A DNA stretch of 64,000 bases from Nitrospira sp. (GCA_016873455.1 VGXE01000002.1:1-64000); one strand, 5' to 3'; positions 52,918 through 61,765 are shown, counted from the stretch's first letter. Notes: a model not told the origin generated them from the letters alone. Numbers and translations: made by a program.

Positions 52918-54201
52918 TCAACTCTGCTTTGGCGCCTTGCAGGCCAGACGTGAATCGTGTGGGGCGTGATCGAAGGATGCCGCCAGCTTGCCGGTCAAGG
53001 GCACGGCTCGTTCATAGACGGTAAAGTTGTAGGGGTCCTTTGCCGTGAGTCCGTACTTGTCGATGAGCATCTGATGCTGCCCTTCTGTCTGGATATGATA
53101 GCGAACTTTCGCGCGTAACTTGAGCTCTGCGCTTTCCTTCGGCACCTGATAGTCAAATGTATATTCCCGGCTGGCCAAGGGCATGAGCCGATTGTCGTGG
53201 AGTTCAAGAATCACCGGCTGCCACAGGATCCATCGCCCCATTGCGTCCGACTGCTGCGCCAACACCTTTCCATTCTGATTCTCCACCGCAAACTCGACCG
53301 TGAAGTGCCGGTCCGGATCTCCCGTCGGGAGTTTGTGCCCTGCCCCGGCATTGACCAGGGTGAGCGTGACGCGGACCTTGTCGCCGGGTTTGGGTTCGGC
53401 CGGCTCGGTGACCACCTTCACGTCGATCGCCCGCCTGACCATCTCCGGATCGTGCCCACCCCGCCAGAGGTGCTGGCGGCCTTTCCGCACAGGACCACCG
53501 ATGGCGACTGGCCGCTCAACTTCAGGCATGTGGCAGCTTTGACAGATATACCCGCGTTCCTTCCTCCAGTAGCCGTCTTCGAACTCCGGATAGGTGCCGC
53601 AGGGCCCGCCATTATAAAACTGGGCCGGGCCGCCTACGACGCTGTGACAGCGTTCGCATAGTTGCGGAGTGCGAAACGTCGGATCGTATTTCGTCGGATG
53701 CGGGGCCTTGGCATCGTCGAATGGACCTAGAATCACCCCATCACGCACGTGGCAGGCCGCGCAGGTGACGCCTTCCTGCTGATAGTCCTGGTCATAGTGC
53801 GGGTTTGGTTTTTTGACGGCACGCTCAACTCGATCGCGCGGGATGTCTGTAATCAAAGTTGGTTGCTGGTTCTCCAGGGGTGTGTGGCAATTGAGGCAAA
53901 CCCAGATGTGATTATCCTTGGTCCAATAGGCCTGGAAGAAGGGATCGCTGTAGGCTTGTGAATGGATGCTGGTTTTCCATTCGTTGTAGATGTCGGTATG
54001 ACAGGCCCCGCAGGATTCAGCCTTCAGGCTCGTCAGTCCCTCGGGAACGTGTTGATAGGGAATGGCGTGGGCATAGTCCGACCGGAGTCCAAAAATGACG
54101 ACCGGTTTCACTTCGGTGTAATAGAGATAGGTGAGGCCCCCCAGTACGGCGAGACCGATCAGAACTCTCTTCAACCACCGCATTGCCATCGTCCGTTCCA
54201 T
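52918..54201 (-). CDS. five-haem c-type cytochrome
   Basis: 427 residues. An N-terminal membrane anchor (VLIGLAVLGGLTYLYYTEVK) and five CxxCH sites: CGACH, CLNCH, CAACH, CERCH and CQSCH in the first 230 residues. The C-terminal half is a beta-rich domain (KPGDKVRVTLTLVNAGAGHK and LPTGDPDRHFTVEF), as in the cytochrome c-554-related periplasmic multihaem family. A role in periplasmic electron transfer is likely; the partner is unknown. Three N-terminal Met codons make the exact start uncertain. Confidence 0.88.
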   Translation of the reverse strand: MERTMAMRWLKRVLIGLAVLGGLTYLYYTEVKPVVIFGLRSDYAHAIPYQHVPEGLTSLKAESCGACHTDIYNEWKTSIHSQAYSDPFFQAYWTKDNHIWVCLNCHTPLENQQPTLITDIPRDRVERAVKKPNPHYDQDYQQEGVTCAACHVRDGVILGPFDDAKAPHPTKYDPTFRTPQLCERCHSVVGGPAQFYNGGPCGTYPEFEDGYWRKERGYICQSCHMPEVERPVAIGGPVRKGRQHLWRGGHDPEMVRRAIDVKVVTEPAEPKPGDKVRVTLTLVNAGAGHKLPTGDPDRHFTVEFAVENQNGKVLAQQSDAMGRWILWQPVILELHDNRLMPLASREYTFDYQVPKESAELKLRAKVRYHIQTEGQHQMLIDKYGLTAKDPYNFTVYERAVPLTGKLAASFDHAPHDSRLACKAPKQS

Positions 54202-54321
54202 GCCAAGGCCGAGTCATTCTACGATACACCAAGGGCATGAGAAATAGCATTGTGATGGATTGGAAGAGTCGAGCGCGGGTTCCGTCGGATTTGAGTGCGA
54301 GAGACGCGAAGATGGTGCTGC

Positions 54322-54669
54322 TCACGGCTCCGTAATGATATGGTTCTCCGGTTTTTCTTCTCCTTCGCTCCATTGCGCGATGGCCTGCGCCATCTCTTCC
54401 AACCGCTGAGCCGCGTGGCCGAACACCGTGTCGAGTGGATAGGTACCATCGAGCCCTCGCTCGCCGACTGCCACGCCGGTGAGCAGCTCCACCAGTTTGT
54501 ACGTTTGTAGATGACGGGCTACGAAATTGTTGCGCGGGCTGAACCGCCCGCTCCCGCTTCCGTGCGCGAAGACGACCACACCACTTGATCCGGGGGGAAG
54601 GCTGAGTATGCCTTCCAAGGCCAGCGGCCCTTTTGTGATTGTGACCCGGTGTTCGTGCCCAGGCATCAT
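54322..54669 (-). CDS. truncated dienelactone-hydrolase-like protein with an unrelated tail
   Basis: 115 residues. The first 45 (RVTITKGPLALEGILSLPPG then GVVVFAHGSGSGRFSPRNNF) match the N-terminus of an alpha/beta-hydrolase family, up to VARHLQ. The rest (VGERGLDGTYPLDTVFGHAA and so on) does not belong to that family, which normally runs about 220 residues and carries its catalytic residues there. The ATG at 54669 overlaps the pentapeptide gene stop by four bases. Likely a broken or recombined gene; an in-frame ATG at 54699 is inside the upstream gene. Confidence 0.55.
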   Translation of the reverse strand: MMPGHEHRVTITKGPLALEGILSLPPGSSGVVVFAHGSGSGRFSPRNNFVARHLQTYKLVELLTGVAVGERGLDGTYPLDTVFGHAAQRLEEMAQAIAQWSEGEEKPENHIITEP

Positions 54670-56096
54670 GGCTTGGTCCGTTTCTTGGCGGTGCGGCATG
54701 GTGCCGGCCTGGTCAGTTCGTTCGGCAGTTTCGTCTGTTCGTCGACACAGGCGGTATTGAGTTGAGACTGAGTCAGCCCGACCGCCGTGGTCAGGATCGC
54801 GCCGCGCAAGTCCGCACCCCGAATGTCCGCCGCATCGAGGCGTGCGCCGGAGAGATCGGCCTTGACGAACAAGGCATCCCGCAGGATGGCTTCCTGAAGA
54901 TTCGCCTGAGTCAAGTTCGCTTCGGTGAAATTGGAGCCGCCCAAGTCTGCGGCAACAAGATTGGCTGCTTCCAAGTTGGCCTTATCGAATCGCGATTGCC
55001 GGAGAAAGGATTTCGGCGCGTAGACTTCGGCCATGTCGGCCTTCGTGAAGACTGCGCGTGTCCCCCGTGCGCCGATGAGGACGGCGCGGTTGAGGTGGGC
55101 ATCTCGGAAGTCGGTTTCATCCAGAGTTGTGTGATAGAGAATGGCCATGCGGAGCTTCGCCGAGCGCAGTGTCGCTTTCACAAGGCTGGCCTCTTCCAGG
55201 TTGGCTCCTTCGAGATCCGCCTCCGGCAAACCTGCGCCGTAGAGATCGGCGAACCGCAGATCCGAACCGCGCAGGATGGAGTCCCGTAGGTTTGCTCCGC
55301 GCAGGTTGGCTTCGGGCAGATAGGCGCTCTCCAAGTCGGCTTCGATCAGCTGAGCCCGCTCAAGTTGCGCATTGTCGAACAGGACACCCTGGAGGTTGGC
55401 GCGCGAGAGGTTCGCATCGGCCAGCATGGTGCGGCGCAAATCCGCGCCCATGAGATCAGCATCCGAGAGGACAGCCTTCCGGAGGATGGCTCCATAGAAG
55501 TAGGCCTCGACGAAGTTCCCGCCTGTCATATCGGCGAAGGAGAGATTGGCGCCCTCGAACTGGGCCCGTTCAAACGTGGCTTCGCGCAACTTGGCGCCGG
55601 TGAGGGCGGCGTCGAAAAGCGCCGCTTCGTCGCCGATGACACGAGCGAGATTCGCGCCCGTGAATGTCGCGCGGCGAAGATCAGCTCCGGCCACGTTCGC
55701 GCCCTCCATGGTGGCTCCGGTGAAATCAGCTCCGGCAAGACTGGCCTGGATAAGCACCGTTAGGTTCAAATTCGCCCGCCGGAGGACCACCCCTTCCATT
55801 TCGGCCCGCTCGAGATTAGCGCCGACGAGCAAGGCCCGGCTCAAGTCGGCTTGGCAGAGTTCCGCACGATGGGCTTGCGGATTCCCTCGGTATTCCACCC
55901 ATCGTTCGTGCGCATGCACCAGGGCGGTCAGCGCCTTGGCAGGGACAGGTTTCTTCTTGTAAGGACTCTTGCAGACAGAAACTGTGGAGCCGGTCGGATC
56001 GGGTTGCGCGTCCTTGGTTGCCCAGGCCGATGGGACGGCGAGTACGATCGACATCATACTTCCGAGCAGCACAATCGGGATGGAGGCGTGCTTCAT
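54666..56096 (-). CDS. exported pentapeptide-repeat protein
   Basis: 476 residues. A signal peptide (IPIVLLGSMMSIVLAVPSAW) is followed by a long right-handed beta-helix of A(D/N)Lxx repeats from about residue 75 to 455 (for example ADLRRATFTGANLARV, ADLMGADLRRTMLADANLSR). About 75 repeats give an unusually long rod. Function is unknown; such proteins can bind DNA gyrase in the cytoplasm, but this one is exported, so another role is likely. An HAHERWVEYRGNPQAHRAEL segment precedes the helix. Confidence 0.9.
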   Translation of the reverse strand: MKHASIPIVLLGSMMSIVLAVPSAWATKDAQPDPTGSTVSVCKSPYKKKPVPAKALTALVHAHERWVEYRGNPQAHRAELCQADLSRALLVGANLERAEMEGVVLRRANLNLTVLIQASLAGADFTGATMEGANVAGADLRRATFTGANLARVIGDEAALFDAALTGAKLREATFERAQFEGANLSFADMTGGNFVEAYFYGAILRKAVLSDADLMGADLRRTMLADANLSRANLQGVLFDNAQLERAQLIEADLESAYLPEANLRGANLRDSILRGSDLRFADLYGAGLPEADLEGANLEEASLVKATLRSAKLRMAILYHTTLDETDFRDAHLNRAVLIGARGTRAVFTKADMAEVYAPKSFLRQSRFDKANLEAANLVAADLGGSNFTEANLTQANLQEAILRDALFVKADLSGARLDAADIRGADLRGAILTTAVGLTQSQLNTACVDEQTKLPNELTRPAPCRTAKKRTKP

Positions 56097-56213
56097 TGGT
56101 GTCTCCTTTGCCTGTTAGAGGCCGTGGCCCTTTGGGTCACGACATGAGCAATGGTTTGGAGGTTTCCCGTTGCCGTCAGAACAAGAGGAAGCTGGCGCGT
56201 GTGGAACCGACAA

Positions 56214-56588
56214 TCATGGCCCCTGTTGCGACAGGAGGCGGATATGGGCCAGCACGTCCTGCATTTCCCCATCGGTCAGTTGTCCACGCCAGGAATGCAT
56301 CGGGCTGAAAACGACGCCGTGCTCGATTGTCCGTAGCAACTCCTCATCCGATTTCAAGAACGACCGGATGCGATGAAAATCCGCTGGGGACACTTTCAAG
56401 GACGCGGCCGCCGGCCCGTCTCCATGCCCCTTGTCCCCATGGCAGGATTGGCAGTCACGTGCATAGACCGCTTTCCCCCGAGCGAGATCGGGAGGATAGT
56501 CTTGGGCATAGAGCGGTGTGGTGGCCAGGGTGGTCGGGGCGAGGAGCAGAAGAAATCCCGCGAGGCGGAGGCGCAGTGGCGTGTTCAT
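56214..56588 (-). CDS. small periplasmic c-type cytochrome
   Basis: 124 residues, paralogue of the cytochrome at 736-1095. Signal peptide (LRLAGFLLLLAPTTLATTP), one haem site CQSCH, and the shared tail GVVFSPMHSWRGQLTDGEMQ. The ATG at 56588 is preferred to one at 56618. FmdB and USP genes lie upstream on the same strand with gaps of 4 and 16 bases, repeating the USP-cytochrome linkage seen at the left end. Confidence 0.9.
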   Translation of the reverse strand: MNTPLRLRLAGFLLLLAPTTLATTPLYAQDYPPDLARGKAVYARDCQSCHGDKGHGDGPAAASLKVSPADFHRIRSFLKSDEELLRTIEHGVVFSPMHSWRGQLTDGEMQDVLAHIRLLSQQGP

Positions 56589-56592
56589 GGCG

Positions 56593-56757
56593 CTAACTCT
56601 TTTTCGTGGTGTGGGCAATAAACGGGCTAAACAGTTGCTGCAACTTCTTGCTGCCGCAGGCTGGACATGCCACCTCGCCCCGTTCGTGTTCTTTCAACGT
56701 CACCACGATCAGCGATTCCTTGCCACAGTCCAAGCATATGTAGTCGTACATCGGCAT
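56593..56757 (-). CDS. FmdB-family zinc-ribbon protein
   Basis: 54 residues: MPMYDYICLDCGKESLIVVT and later CPACGSKKLQQLFSPFIAHT. The two CxxC pairs (YICLDCGK and ACPACGSK) form the FmdB-type zinc ribbon, proposed to be regulatory. GAGGAG precedes the ATG at 56757. It lies four bases before the cytochrome gene. Confidence 0.8.
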   Translation of the reverse strand: MPMYDYICLDCGKESLIVVTLKEHERGEVACPACGSKKLQQLFSPFIAHTTKKS

Positions 56758-56773
56758 AGTCGTTCTCCTCGTC

Positions 56774-57637
56774 TTAGCCGAACATCATCAGCGGGTAGCG
56801 GCTCTGGTGCAACAGGGCATGGGAGACGCTGCCCAGCACGAGACGCGTCACGCCGTGGCGCCCGCGAGACCCCATCAGGATCAGATCCGGATTCAAGGCT
56901 GTGGCTTGTTGCAGAATTCCGTCCACAGGGGTGCCCAACGCAGCGGCCACTTTGGTTGAATAACCCAACGAGCCGAGTTTGGCAGCGACATCGTTGAGGA
57001 AATCTTGGCCCTGGCGAAGTGCATGGACCTCCATCTGCTCAGTCGAGGCGGCATCCATCGGCCAAGGCGGTCTGGTATGCGGCAAGACGGTGAAGAGGGT
57101 GATCGTGGGCAGCTCGCGAAACGGCTTCTGCTGGAGGAAGCGCAGGGCGTGGGACGCATCGTAGGTTCCCTGCAACGGGAGCAGCACCTGGCGTAGGGCT
57201 TTCAATGGGCCGGGAAGAATCAATTTGGCGCCTGGAGCGTAGGTCAGCACGCGATGCGCGACGCTCCCGACCAGCCGCTCCTTGATCGGCCCGAGGCCTC
57301 GGGTGCCGAGGAGAATCAGGTCTACTTTGTCTTGTTCGGCCAGCGTGACGATGTGATCTGCCGGGGAGCCGACGACCAAGTGTTTCGTGACCGGGCCGAT
57401 CCCCATCGGAAGCAGCGAGACAATCCGTTCCAACAAGCGGGTGCCGTCCTCCCGCATATTGCGCTCGACCGTCTCATAGAGTTCCTTCGACACCTCCGGC
57501 ATCATCATCGGATAGGCCGGAGTGGGGACATCCAAGACATGCAGGATGTGCAGCTCTTCCGCGCGGTTCAAGTACGTGAGCGCTCGCACCGCCTCATAGG
57601 AATTGTCGGACCCATCGACGGCGAGTAAGAGTTTCAT
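56774..57637 (-). CDS. universal stress protein, tandem UspA domains
   Basis: 287 residues: MKLLLAVDGSDNSYEAVRAL, loop GTRGLGPIKERLVGSVAHRV in domain 1 and GSRGRHGVTRLVLGSVSHAL in domain 2. It is followed by the FmdB and cytochrome genes and preceded by a 31-residue membrane protein gene, all minus strand and probably one operon from the -24/-12 site at 57785-57800. Confidence 0.93.
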   Translation of the reverse strand: MKLLLAVDGSDNSYEAVRALTYLNRAEELHILHVLDVPTPAYPMMMPEVSKELYETVERNMREDGTRLLERIVSLLPMGIGPVTKHLVVGSPADHIVTLAEQDKVDLILLGTRGLGPIKERLVGSVAHRVLTYAPGAKLILPGPLKALRQVLLPLQGTYDASHALRFLQQKPFRELPTITLFTVLPHTRPPWPMDAASTEQMEVHALRQGQDFLNDVAAKLGSLGYSTKVAAALGTPVDGILQQATALNPDLILMGSRGRHGVTRLVLGSVSHALLHQSRYPLMMFG

Positions 57638-57664
57638 ATGTACTACCCGTTCATGGACGAGACG

Positions 57665-57760
57665 TTATTGACAATCCGTTGGGCACAAGAACATGAAGTA
57701 GATCACGATCGCCAGACCCAACCCCACGGCTCCGAGCAACAACCATTGTGCGCGTGTCAT
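57665..57760 (-). CDS. 31-residue single-helix membrane protein
   Basis: A micro-gene with GAGGAA six bases before its ATG at 57760. The product is MTRAQWLLLGAVGLGLAIVI followed by YFMFLCPTDCQ: one membrane helix and two C-terminal cysteines. It is not obviously related to the 25/26-residue proteins but shares their context beside USPs. The sigma-54-type promoter 25 bases upstream supports expression. Confidence 0.6.
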   Translation of the reverse strand: MTRAQWLLLGAVGLGLAIVIYFMFLCPTDCQ

Positions 57761-57784
57761 CTTTGATTCCTCGCAGAAGAGTTC

Positions 57785-57800
57785 AGCAAGTCCAGTGCCG
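57785..57800 (-). promoter_or_regulatory. probable sigma-54 promoter of the micro-gene/USP/FmdB/cytochrome operon
   Basis: On the minus strand CGGCACTGGACTTGCT: GG and GC 10 bases apart with a perfect TTGCT -12 box. A perfect palindrome GCTCTTTAAAGAGC (57800-57813) abuts the -24 box and could be a regulator site. Confidence 0.65.
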
Positions 57801-57814
57801 CTCTTTAAAGAGCG

Positions 57815-57900
57815 GGTGAGGGGCGAGAGGTGAGAGGTAAGAGGCGATAGGGCAAAGAGATTTTGCCTAAAAATCCCCTCACGCCTCACCATTCATGCCT
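57815..57900. repeat. inverted GTGAGG-type iterated repeat
   Basis: GGGTGAGGGGCGAGAGGTGA with GAGGTAAGAGG is followed, after an A/T-rich spacer, by CCCCTCACGCCTCACC and GCCTCAC, its approximate complement. It could form a long imperfect hairpin upstream of the sigma-54 site. No gene. Confidence 0.5.
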
Positions 57901-57969
57901 CACTTCCAATGGTGCCTTCTGCTACAGCAGGCAAATGGTCACCGTAGCAGAGCGCCCCTGTAAAACCCG

Positions 57970-58068
57970 GGAGAGCTGATGGCGTATGGCATATGGCACA
58001 AGCAAGAGGCTTGAATCAGCGCCGATTTCTTTCTCGTGCCATGAGCTACATGCCATAAGCTCCCGACT
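57970..58068. repeat. inverted AGC-TATGGC iterated repeat
   Basis: GAGCTGATGGCGTATGGCAT with ATGGCAC on the left and GTGCCATGAGCTACATGCCA with TAAGCTC on the right form an inverted repeat of the type found around hypC-hypD, with another core. It lies between divergent operons. No gene. Confidence 0.55.
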
Positions 58069-58075
58069 TGCGCAG

Positions 58076-58091
58076 TGGCATCGGCCTTGCT
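58076..58091 (+). promoter_or_regulatory. probable sigma-54 promoter of the USP/cupredoxin operon
   Basis: TGGCATCGGCCTTGCT, the best match to TGGCAC-N5-TTGC in the window: complete TGGCA and TTGCT boxes with 10 bases between GG and GC. The ribosome site (GAGGAG) and ATG follow within 26 bases. Confidence 0.7.
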
Positions 58092-58116
58092 CAGTTTCTC
58101 ATCGAGGAGAATTTCC

Positions 58117-58617
58117 ATGGGGCAGACCAACGGTCTTTTTAGAAAGATTCTGGTGCCAGTCGATTTTTCGCCTTGCTCGGATGAGGCATTCCGGATCGCA
58201 TGCGATCTGGCGCGTCTGTGCGGGGCCAGCCTGACGGTGCTCCATGTGATTGATACGGGAGCGCTTGCCGCATTCCATCGATTGGGTTTGTTAGCCGTGC
58301 CCTCCGATGCCACTGCGCAACGGCGGCGTCTGCGCCATCATGCCCGGTTGAACGTGCGCCGGTTAATGGATTCCGAGGAGGCCAAGGAGATTCCTATCTC
58401 ACGCATGGTCGTGGAGGGATCGCCGTTCGTTGAAGTCGCCAAAACCGCGCGTATAGGAAAAGTCGATTTGGTCGTGATGGGGAGCTATGGAGGCCGGTCC
58501 GGCAGCGTGGACAAGATCTTCTTCGGCAGCACGGCGGAGAAGGTCGTACGGACCGCCGGGTGTCCTGTGCTGACCGTGCCGCTGCCGACGTCAGCTGTTC
58601 AGCGGAAATCGACCTGA
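58117..58617 (+). CDS. single-domain universal stress protein
   Basis: 166 residues with one UspA domain: RKILVPVDFSPCSDEAFRIA, then a VVMGSYGGRSGSVDKIFFGS ATP loop. The ATG at 58117 follows GAGGAGAATTTCC; an upstream frame start at 58075 lies in the promoter and is rejected. It leads an operon with a cupredoxin and a two-domain USP. Confidence 0.92.
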   Translation: MGQTNGLFRKILVPVDFSPCSDEAFRIACDLARLCGASLTVLHVIDTGALAAFHRLGLLAVPSDATAQRRRLRHHARLNVRRLMDSEEAKEIPISRMVVEGSPFVEVAKTARIGKVDLVVMGSYGGRSGSVDKIFFGSTAEKVVRTAGCPVLTVPLPTSAVQRKST

Positions 58618-58636
58618 GAAAGAGGAGGATAACGAC

Positions 58637-59080
58637 ATGCCGCATGCGCGAAGATGGATTTCATTCCTGATGTTCGGGATGTTCGGATTGGCCTTCAGTG
58701 TGCCTGGTGCGATGGAAGGATATGGGGATGGCGCTGCCGTGGCCCAATCCGAACAGGTGGTGGAAGTTACCATCAAAGATTACAAGTTCGTGACGAAGCA
58801 GGGCCCGTTGCGTCTCGGTTTGCCGACGGTGATCAAGGTCCGGAACGAGGATGCGGAGCGGCATGATTTCGGTTCGACGATGTTCGAGGGGCTGTCGGTC
58901 AAGATAGAAAAGGACGGAGTGATCGTCTATGGCCGCGGCCTTAGCGGAGTGTTTCTTGACTCCAAGCGCGAAGCGACGATCAGATTCGATCTGACACGGC
59001 CGGGGCGGCATGAGTTCCGCTGTTCGATTCATCCGACGATGAACGGAGAATTGCTCATCCTGAGCACGGAGGCCGTGTGA
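58637..59080 (+). CDS. periplasmic cupredoxin-like protein
   Basis: 147 residues. A signal peptide (RWISFLMFGMFGLAFSVPGA) precedes a cupredoxin barrel with ligands HDFG (first His) and CSIHPTM (Cys, His, Met), the plastocyanin/azurin type I copper pattern. It probably carries electrons or copper in the periplasm. It overlaps the next USP gene by four bases (GTGA). Confidence 0.85.
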   Translation: MPHARRWISFLMFGMFGLAFSVPGAMEGYGDGAAVAQSEQVVEVTIKDYKFVTKQGPLRLGLPTVIKVRNEDAERHDFGSTMFEGLSVKIEKDGVIVYGRGLSGVFLDSKREATIRFDLTRPGRHEFRCSIHPTMNGELLILSTEAV

Positions 59081-60039
59081 GCGAATCGGACACGAGACCG
59101 AGGATTCTCTTTCCGACGGATTTCTCCCAGTCGGCGGAAGGGGCGGAGGCCTATGCGTCCACATTGGCTGCGTCGTGGGGAGCGATTCTCACGGTCATGA
59201 GTGTGTTGGAATTCCCTCCCGGACTCAATCCGGAGTATCCCGTAAACCGTTTATACCTCGGGGAGCTGATGAAGCAGGCCACGCGGGGGTTGCTGGAGGT
59301 GAAAGAACGGGTCTCCGCTCGAGGAGTGGTGGTGCAGACCAGAATTGCGACGGGGATTCCGAGCGAAGAGGTATTGGCGGCTGCCAGGGCTGAGGGCACA
59401 GACTTGATCGTCGTAGGCACTGTCGGAAAGACCGGTGTTGAACATGTTCTGCTGGGCAGCACGGCGGAACGGATTATTCGGATCGCCTCCTGTCCCGTCC
59501 TGGCGGTACGGACGGAACGGTCAAGGCCGGAACAAGGCGGAGACAAGCAGTCTCCGGTGGAACTCGGACGACTCCTCGTGCCGGTTGATTTTTCCGATTG
59601 CTCGCTCGACGCGCTGGAATACGCGGTCATTGTGGCGCAGCGGGCGAAGGCGTCGCTGACACTGCTTCATGTCATGGAGCCGGTGTCCTATGGCCTCGAT
59701 TTCTCGTTTCCGCATCCTGACAAGCGGGAACGTCAGCGGGAGGCAATCAAATCACGACTCGACGGCCTGGTGTCGTCCTTGGCTTCTGCTCACGTGAAGG
59801 CCGGCTATCTGCTTCGCGGCGGTCTTCCGAACGATACCATTCTGGAGGCGGCCCGGACCGGATCCGCCGACATGATTGTCATGGGGACGCATGGACGCCG
59901 CGGCCTGTCGCACGCTTTGTTCGGCAGCGTCGCGGAATCTGTGCTCCGAAAATCCCATTGCCCCGTCCTGACGGTCCGAAGCCCGAAATTTCATCCAGAC
60001 CATCGTCGCGTACTTACGGCACAACCCATCTCCCTATAA
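59077..60039 (+). CDS. universal stress protein, tandem UspA domains
   Basis: 320 residues: RILFPTDFSQSAEGAEAYAS in domain 1 with GTVGKTGVEHVLLGSTAERI; LLVPVDFSDCSLDALEYAVI in domain 2 with GTHGRRGLSHALFGSVAESV. The GTG start is coupled to the cupredoxin stop. The next gene follows 22 bases later. Confidence 0.92.
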   Translation: MSESDTRPRILFPTDFSQSAEGAEAYASTLAASWGAILTVMSVLEFPPGLNPEYPVNRLYLGELMKQATRGLLEVKERVSARGVVVQTRIATGIPSEEVLAAARAEGTDLIVVGTVGKTGVEHVLLGSTAERIIRIASCPVLAVRTERSRPEQGGDKQSPVELGRLLVPVDFSDCSLDALEYAVIVAQRAKASLTLLHVMEPVSYGLDFSFPHPDKRERQREAIKSRLDGLVSSLASAHVKAGYLLRGGLPNDTILEAARTGSADMIVMGTHGRRGLSHALFGSVAESVLRKSHCPVLTVRSPKFHPDHRRVLTAQPISL

Positions 60040-60061
60040 ACCGCCAACCGAGGAGCCTGCC

Positions 60062-60286
60062 ATGCGTACGATCGTGAAAAAGACCGAAACAGCAAAGAAA
60101 CGGCCTTCACCTGCCGCCGGCGGATCTCAACACCCGATTGAATCGCCGGATGGGCTGTGGGAACGGATCGCCCGGAAGGCCTATGAATTGTGGGACCAGC
60201 GGGGCCGCCAGGAAGGCAACGAGCTGAGGGATTGGCTCGACGCGGAAGAAATCGTCATGGAAGAGATCCATGAAGCTCGCGAGTGA
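60062..60286 (+). CDS. DUF2934 protein
   Basis: 74 residues. A basic, Pro-rich start leads to WERIARKAYELWDQRGRQEG and NELRDWLDAEEIVMEE, the DUF2934 signature seen in small proteins near stress genes. Function unknown. GAGGAGCCTGCC precedes the ATG. The next gene overlaps its 3' end. Confidence 0.82.
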   Translation: MRTIVKKTETAKKRPSPAAGGSQHPIESPDGLWERIARKAYELWDQRGRQEGNELRDWLDAEEIVMEEIHEARE

Positions 60287-61661
60287 CCGGGCGGCTGGTT
60301 TCCAAGCCCCAGTTCCGTCCTCCCTCGAAACGGTCATGGCTCGGCTCGATTCGTTGTCGCTGAGACCGGAATTCGCGGTGCAGCGGGAGATGGCGCTGGC
60401 GCGTGCGCTCAGACCCTATCTGCAACGCGGCGCCGGGGGGGTCGTTGCGCCGCTTGTCCAAGAAACCGAACTCGCCGAACTATCGCTGCTCTGTGATTTC
60501 TATCCGGAAGATGGGCAGCTGACACTAATCGAACAGCTGCGGGACATCATCACCGAACACATTCCGAACGAGGAACGGGCCTGGCTCGATCCGCTGAAAC
60601 ATTCCTATATGGATTTGTTGGAGCCAACCCTGTCGACGAAACCGGGCGACACCCTCTCGTTACGGTCGCTGGGCGATGGAACCACATTCATCCTGCCCGG
60701 TGGTGAGTTCGCCAAAGACCTGGCGGCGGGGCAGGTGCTGCTGACTCGTGTCATTCGTGTCCCGGGTGGGCAGGAGTCCGGCCGAGCCATATGGGCCGGG
60801 TGCGGGATCGCGCTCTCCTCTTCCGATGCCGAGACGGTGCTCGAGATGACCGCAGAATGGCGCCGCGAGATGGAGATGAGTTCGGGGTCCTTCGCATTGG
60901 GGGAGTGGCAGGAGTTTGCCAAGCGATTTGGGTACATGCTTCTCTGGGCGTTTGCGGAGCTGCGCGTGGATGCCTTGGTGGATGCCGTGGCGCATATCCG
61001 TTTCCGTACTCAAGACGGACAACCCTATCTCTATGCCGTGGCGCTGTACGACCATCATGAGTATCGGCTGTTCGCAGATCGGTTGGCTGAGATGGAGGAA
61101 TTGCGATCGGAGCACCCGGCCGGTTCAGCAGAGAACCGGGGGCCGGCTGGCAGTGTTCCTCCGACTCTGACTTGGGTTCAGCGTGAGACCGGCGGATCGG
61201 CAGAGACGACGGTGGCGCGGCTGACGCTGACCTCCTCCCAGCTGATCGTGGAATGTGATGGGCCGGAGCGGCTGGACCGGATCAAGCACCGGCTGGCGGC
61301 GTCGCTGGGATTTTCGCTGCATTTCCGTGGCGAATCGCTGGCGCCGCCGGCTCGGCAATTGTCGGTGGGAGCATTGATGTCGGACGAGCCGCTGACCGTG
61401 GTTGTGACGCAAGACGAAGACTGCGCCCTACTCAACCAGTTTCTCGACAAGGCCTATCTCGAATGGTCGGATCAACCGCATCGCTCCCTCGGCGGGCTGA
61501 CGCCGCGCCATGCCGCTGCGAGTGAGGAGATGCGCGGCAGGGTCGGGGCGTTGATCGATGAAATGGCCCAGCACGATCCGGGCCTCTCACGGATGGGCCG
61601 GACCGCGTTCGACTATAACCGGCTTCGTGCGCATGTGGGGCTGGATGACGTGCTGGGGTAA
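60270..61661 (+). CDS. large protein of unknown function
   Basis: 463 residues with no transmembrane segment. No family recognised for the N-terminal 400 residues, which are mixed alpha/beta and contain GDTLSLRSLGDGTTFILPGG and WAFAELRVDALVDAVAHIRF. The segment AYLEWSDQPHRSLGGLTPRH resembles the short W-x-(D/N)-x-P-x2-x-LGG-x-TPR motif found in several toxin-binding or SEC-C-linked proteins. It overlaps the DUF2934 gene by 17 bases. Confidence 0.75.
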   Translation: MKLASDRAAGFQAPVPSSLETVMARLDSLSLRPEFAVQREMALARALRPYLQRGAGGVVAPLVQETELAELSLLCDFYPEDGQLTLIEQLRDIITEHIPNEERAWLDPLKHSYMDLLEPTLSTKPGDTLSLRSLGDGTTFILPGGEFAKDLAAGQVLLTRVIRVPGGQESGRAIWAGCGIALSSSDAETVLEMTAEWRREMEMSSGSFALGEWQEFAKRFGYMLLWAFAELRVDALVDAVAHIRFRTQDGQPYLYAVALYDHHEYRLFADRLAEMEELRSEHPAGSAENRGPAGSVPPTLTWVQRETGGSAETTVARLTLTSSQLIVECDGPERLDRIKHRLAASLGFSLHFRGESLAPPARQLSVGALMSDEPLTVVVTQDEDCALLNQFLDKAYLEWSDQPHRSLGGLTPRHAAASEEMRGRVGALIDEMAQHDPGLSRMGRTAFDYNRLRAHVGLDDVLG

Positions 61662-61765
61662 GCGGAGTTGTACCGCTTGCCTCTCGATGCAATGGAGTAT
61701 ACAACCATGTCGCAGATCGTGAAGAGATTGGATGGCTGCTGGCGGGCAAGTAAGGGAATAACAGG

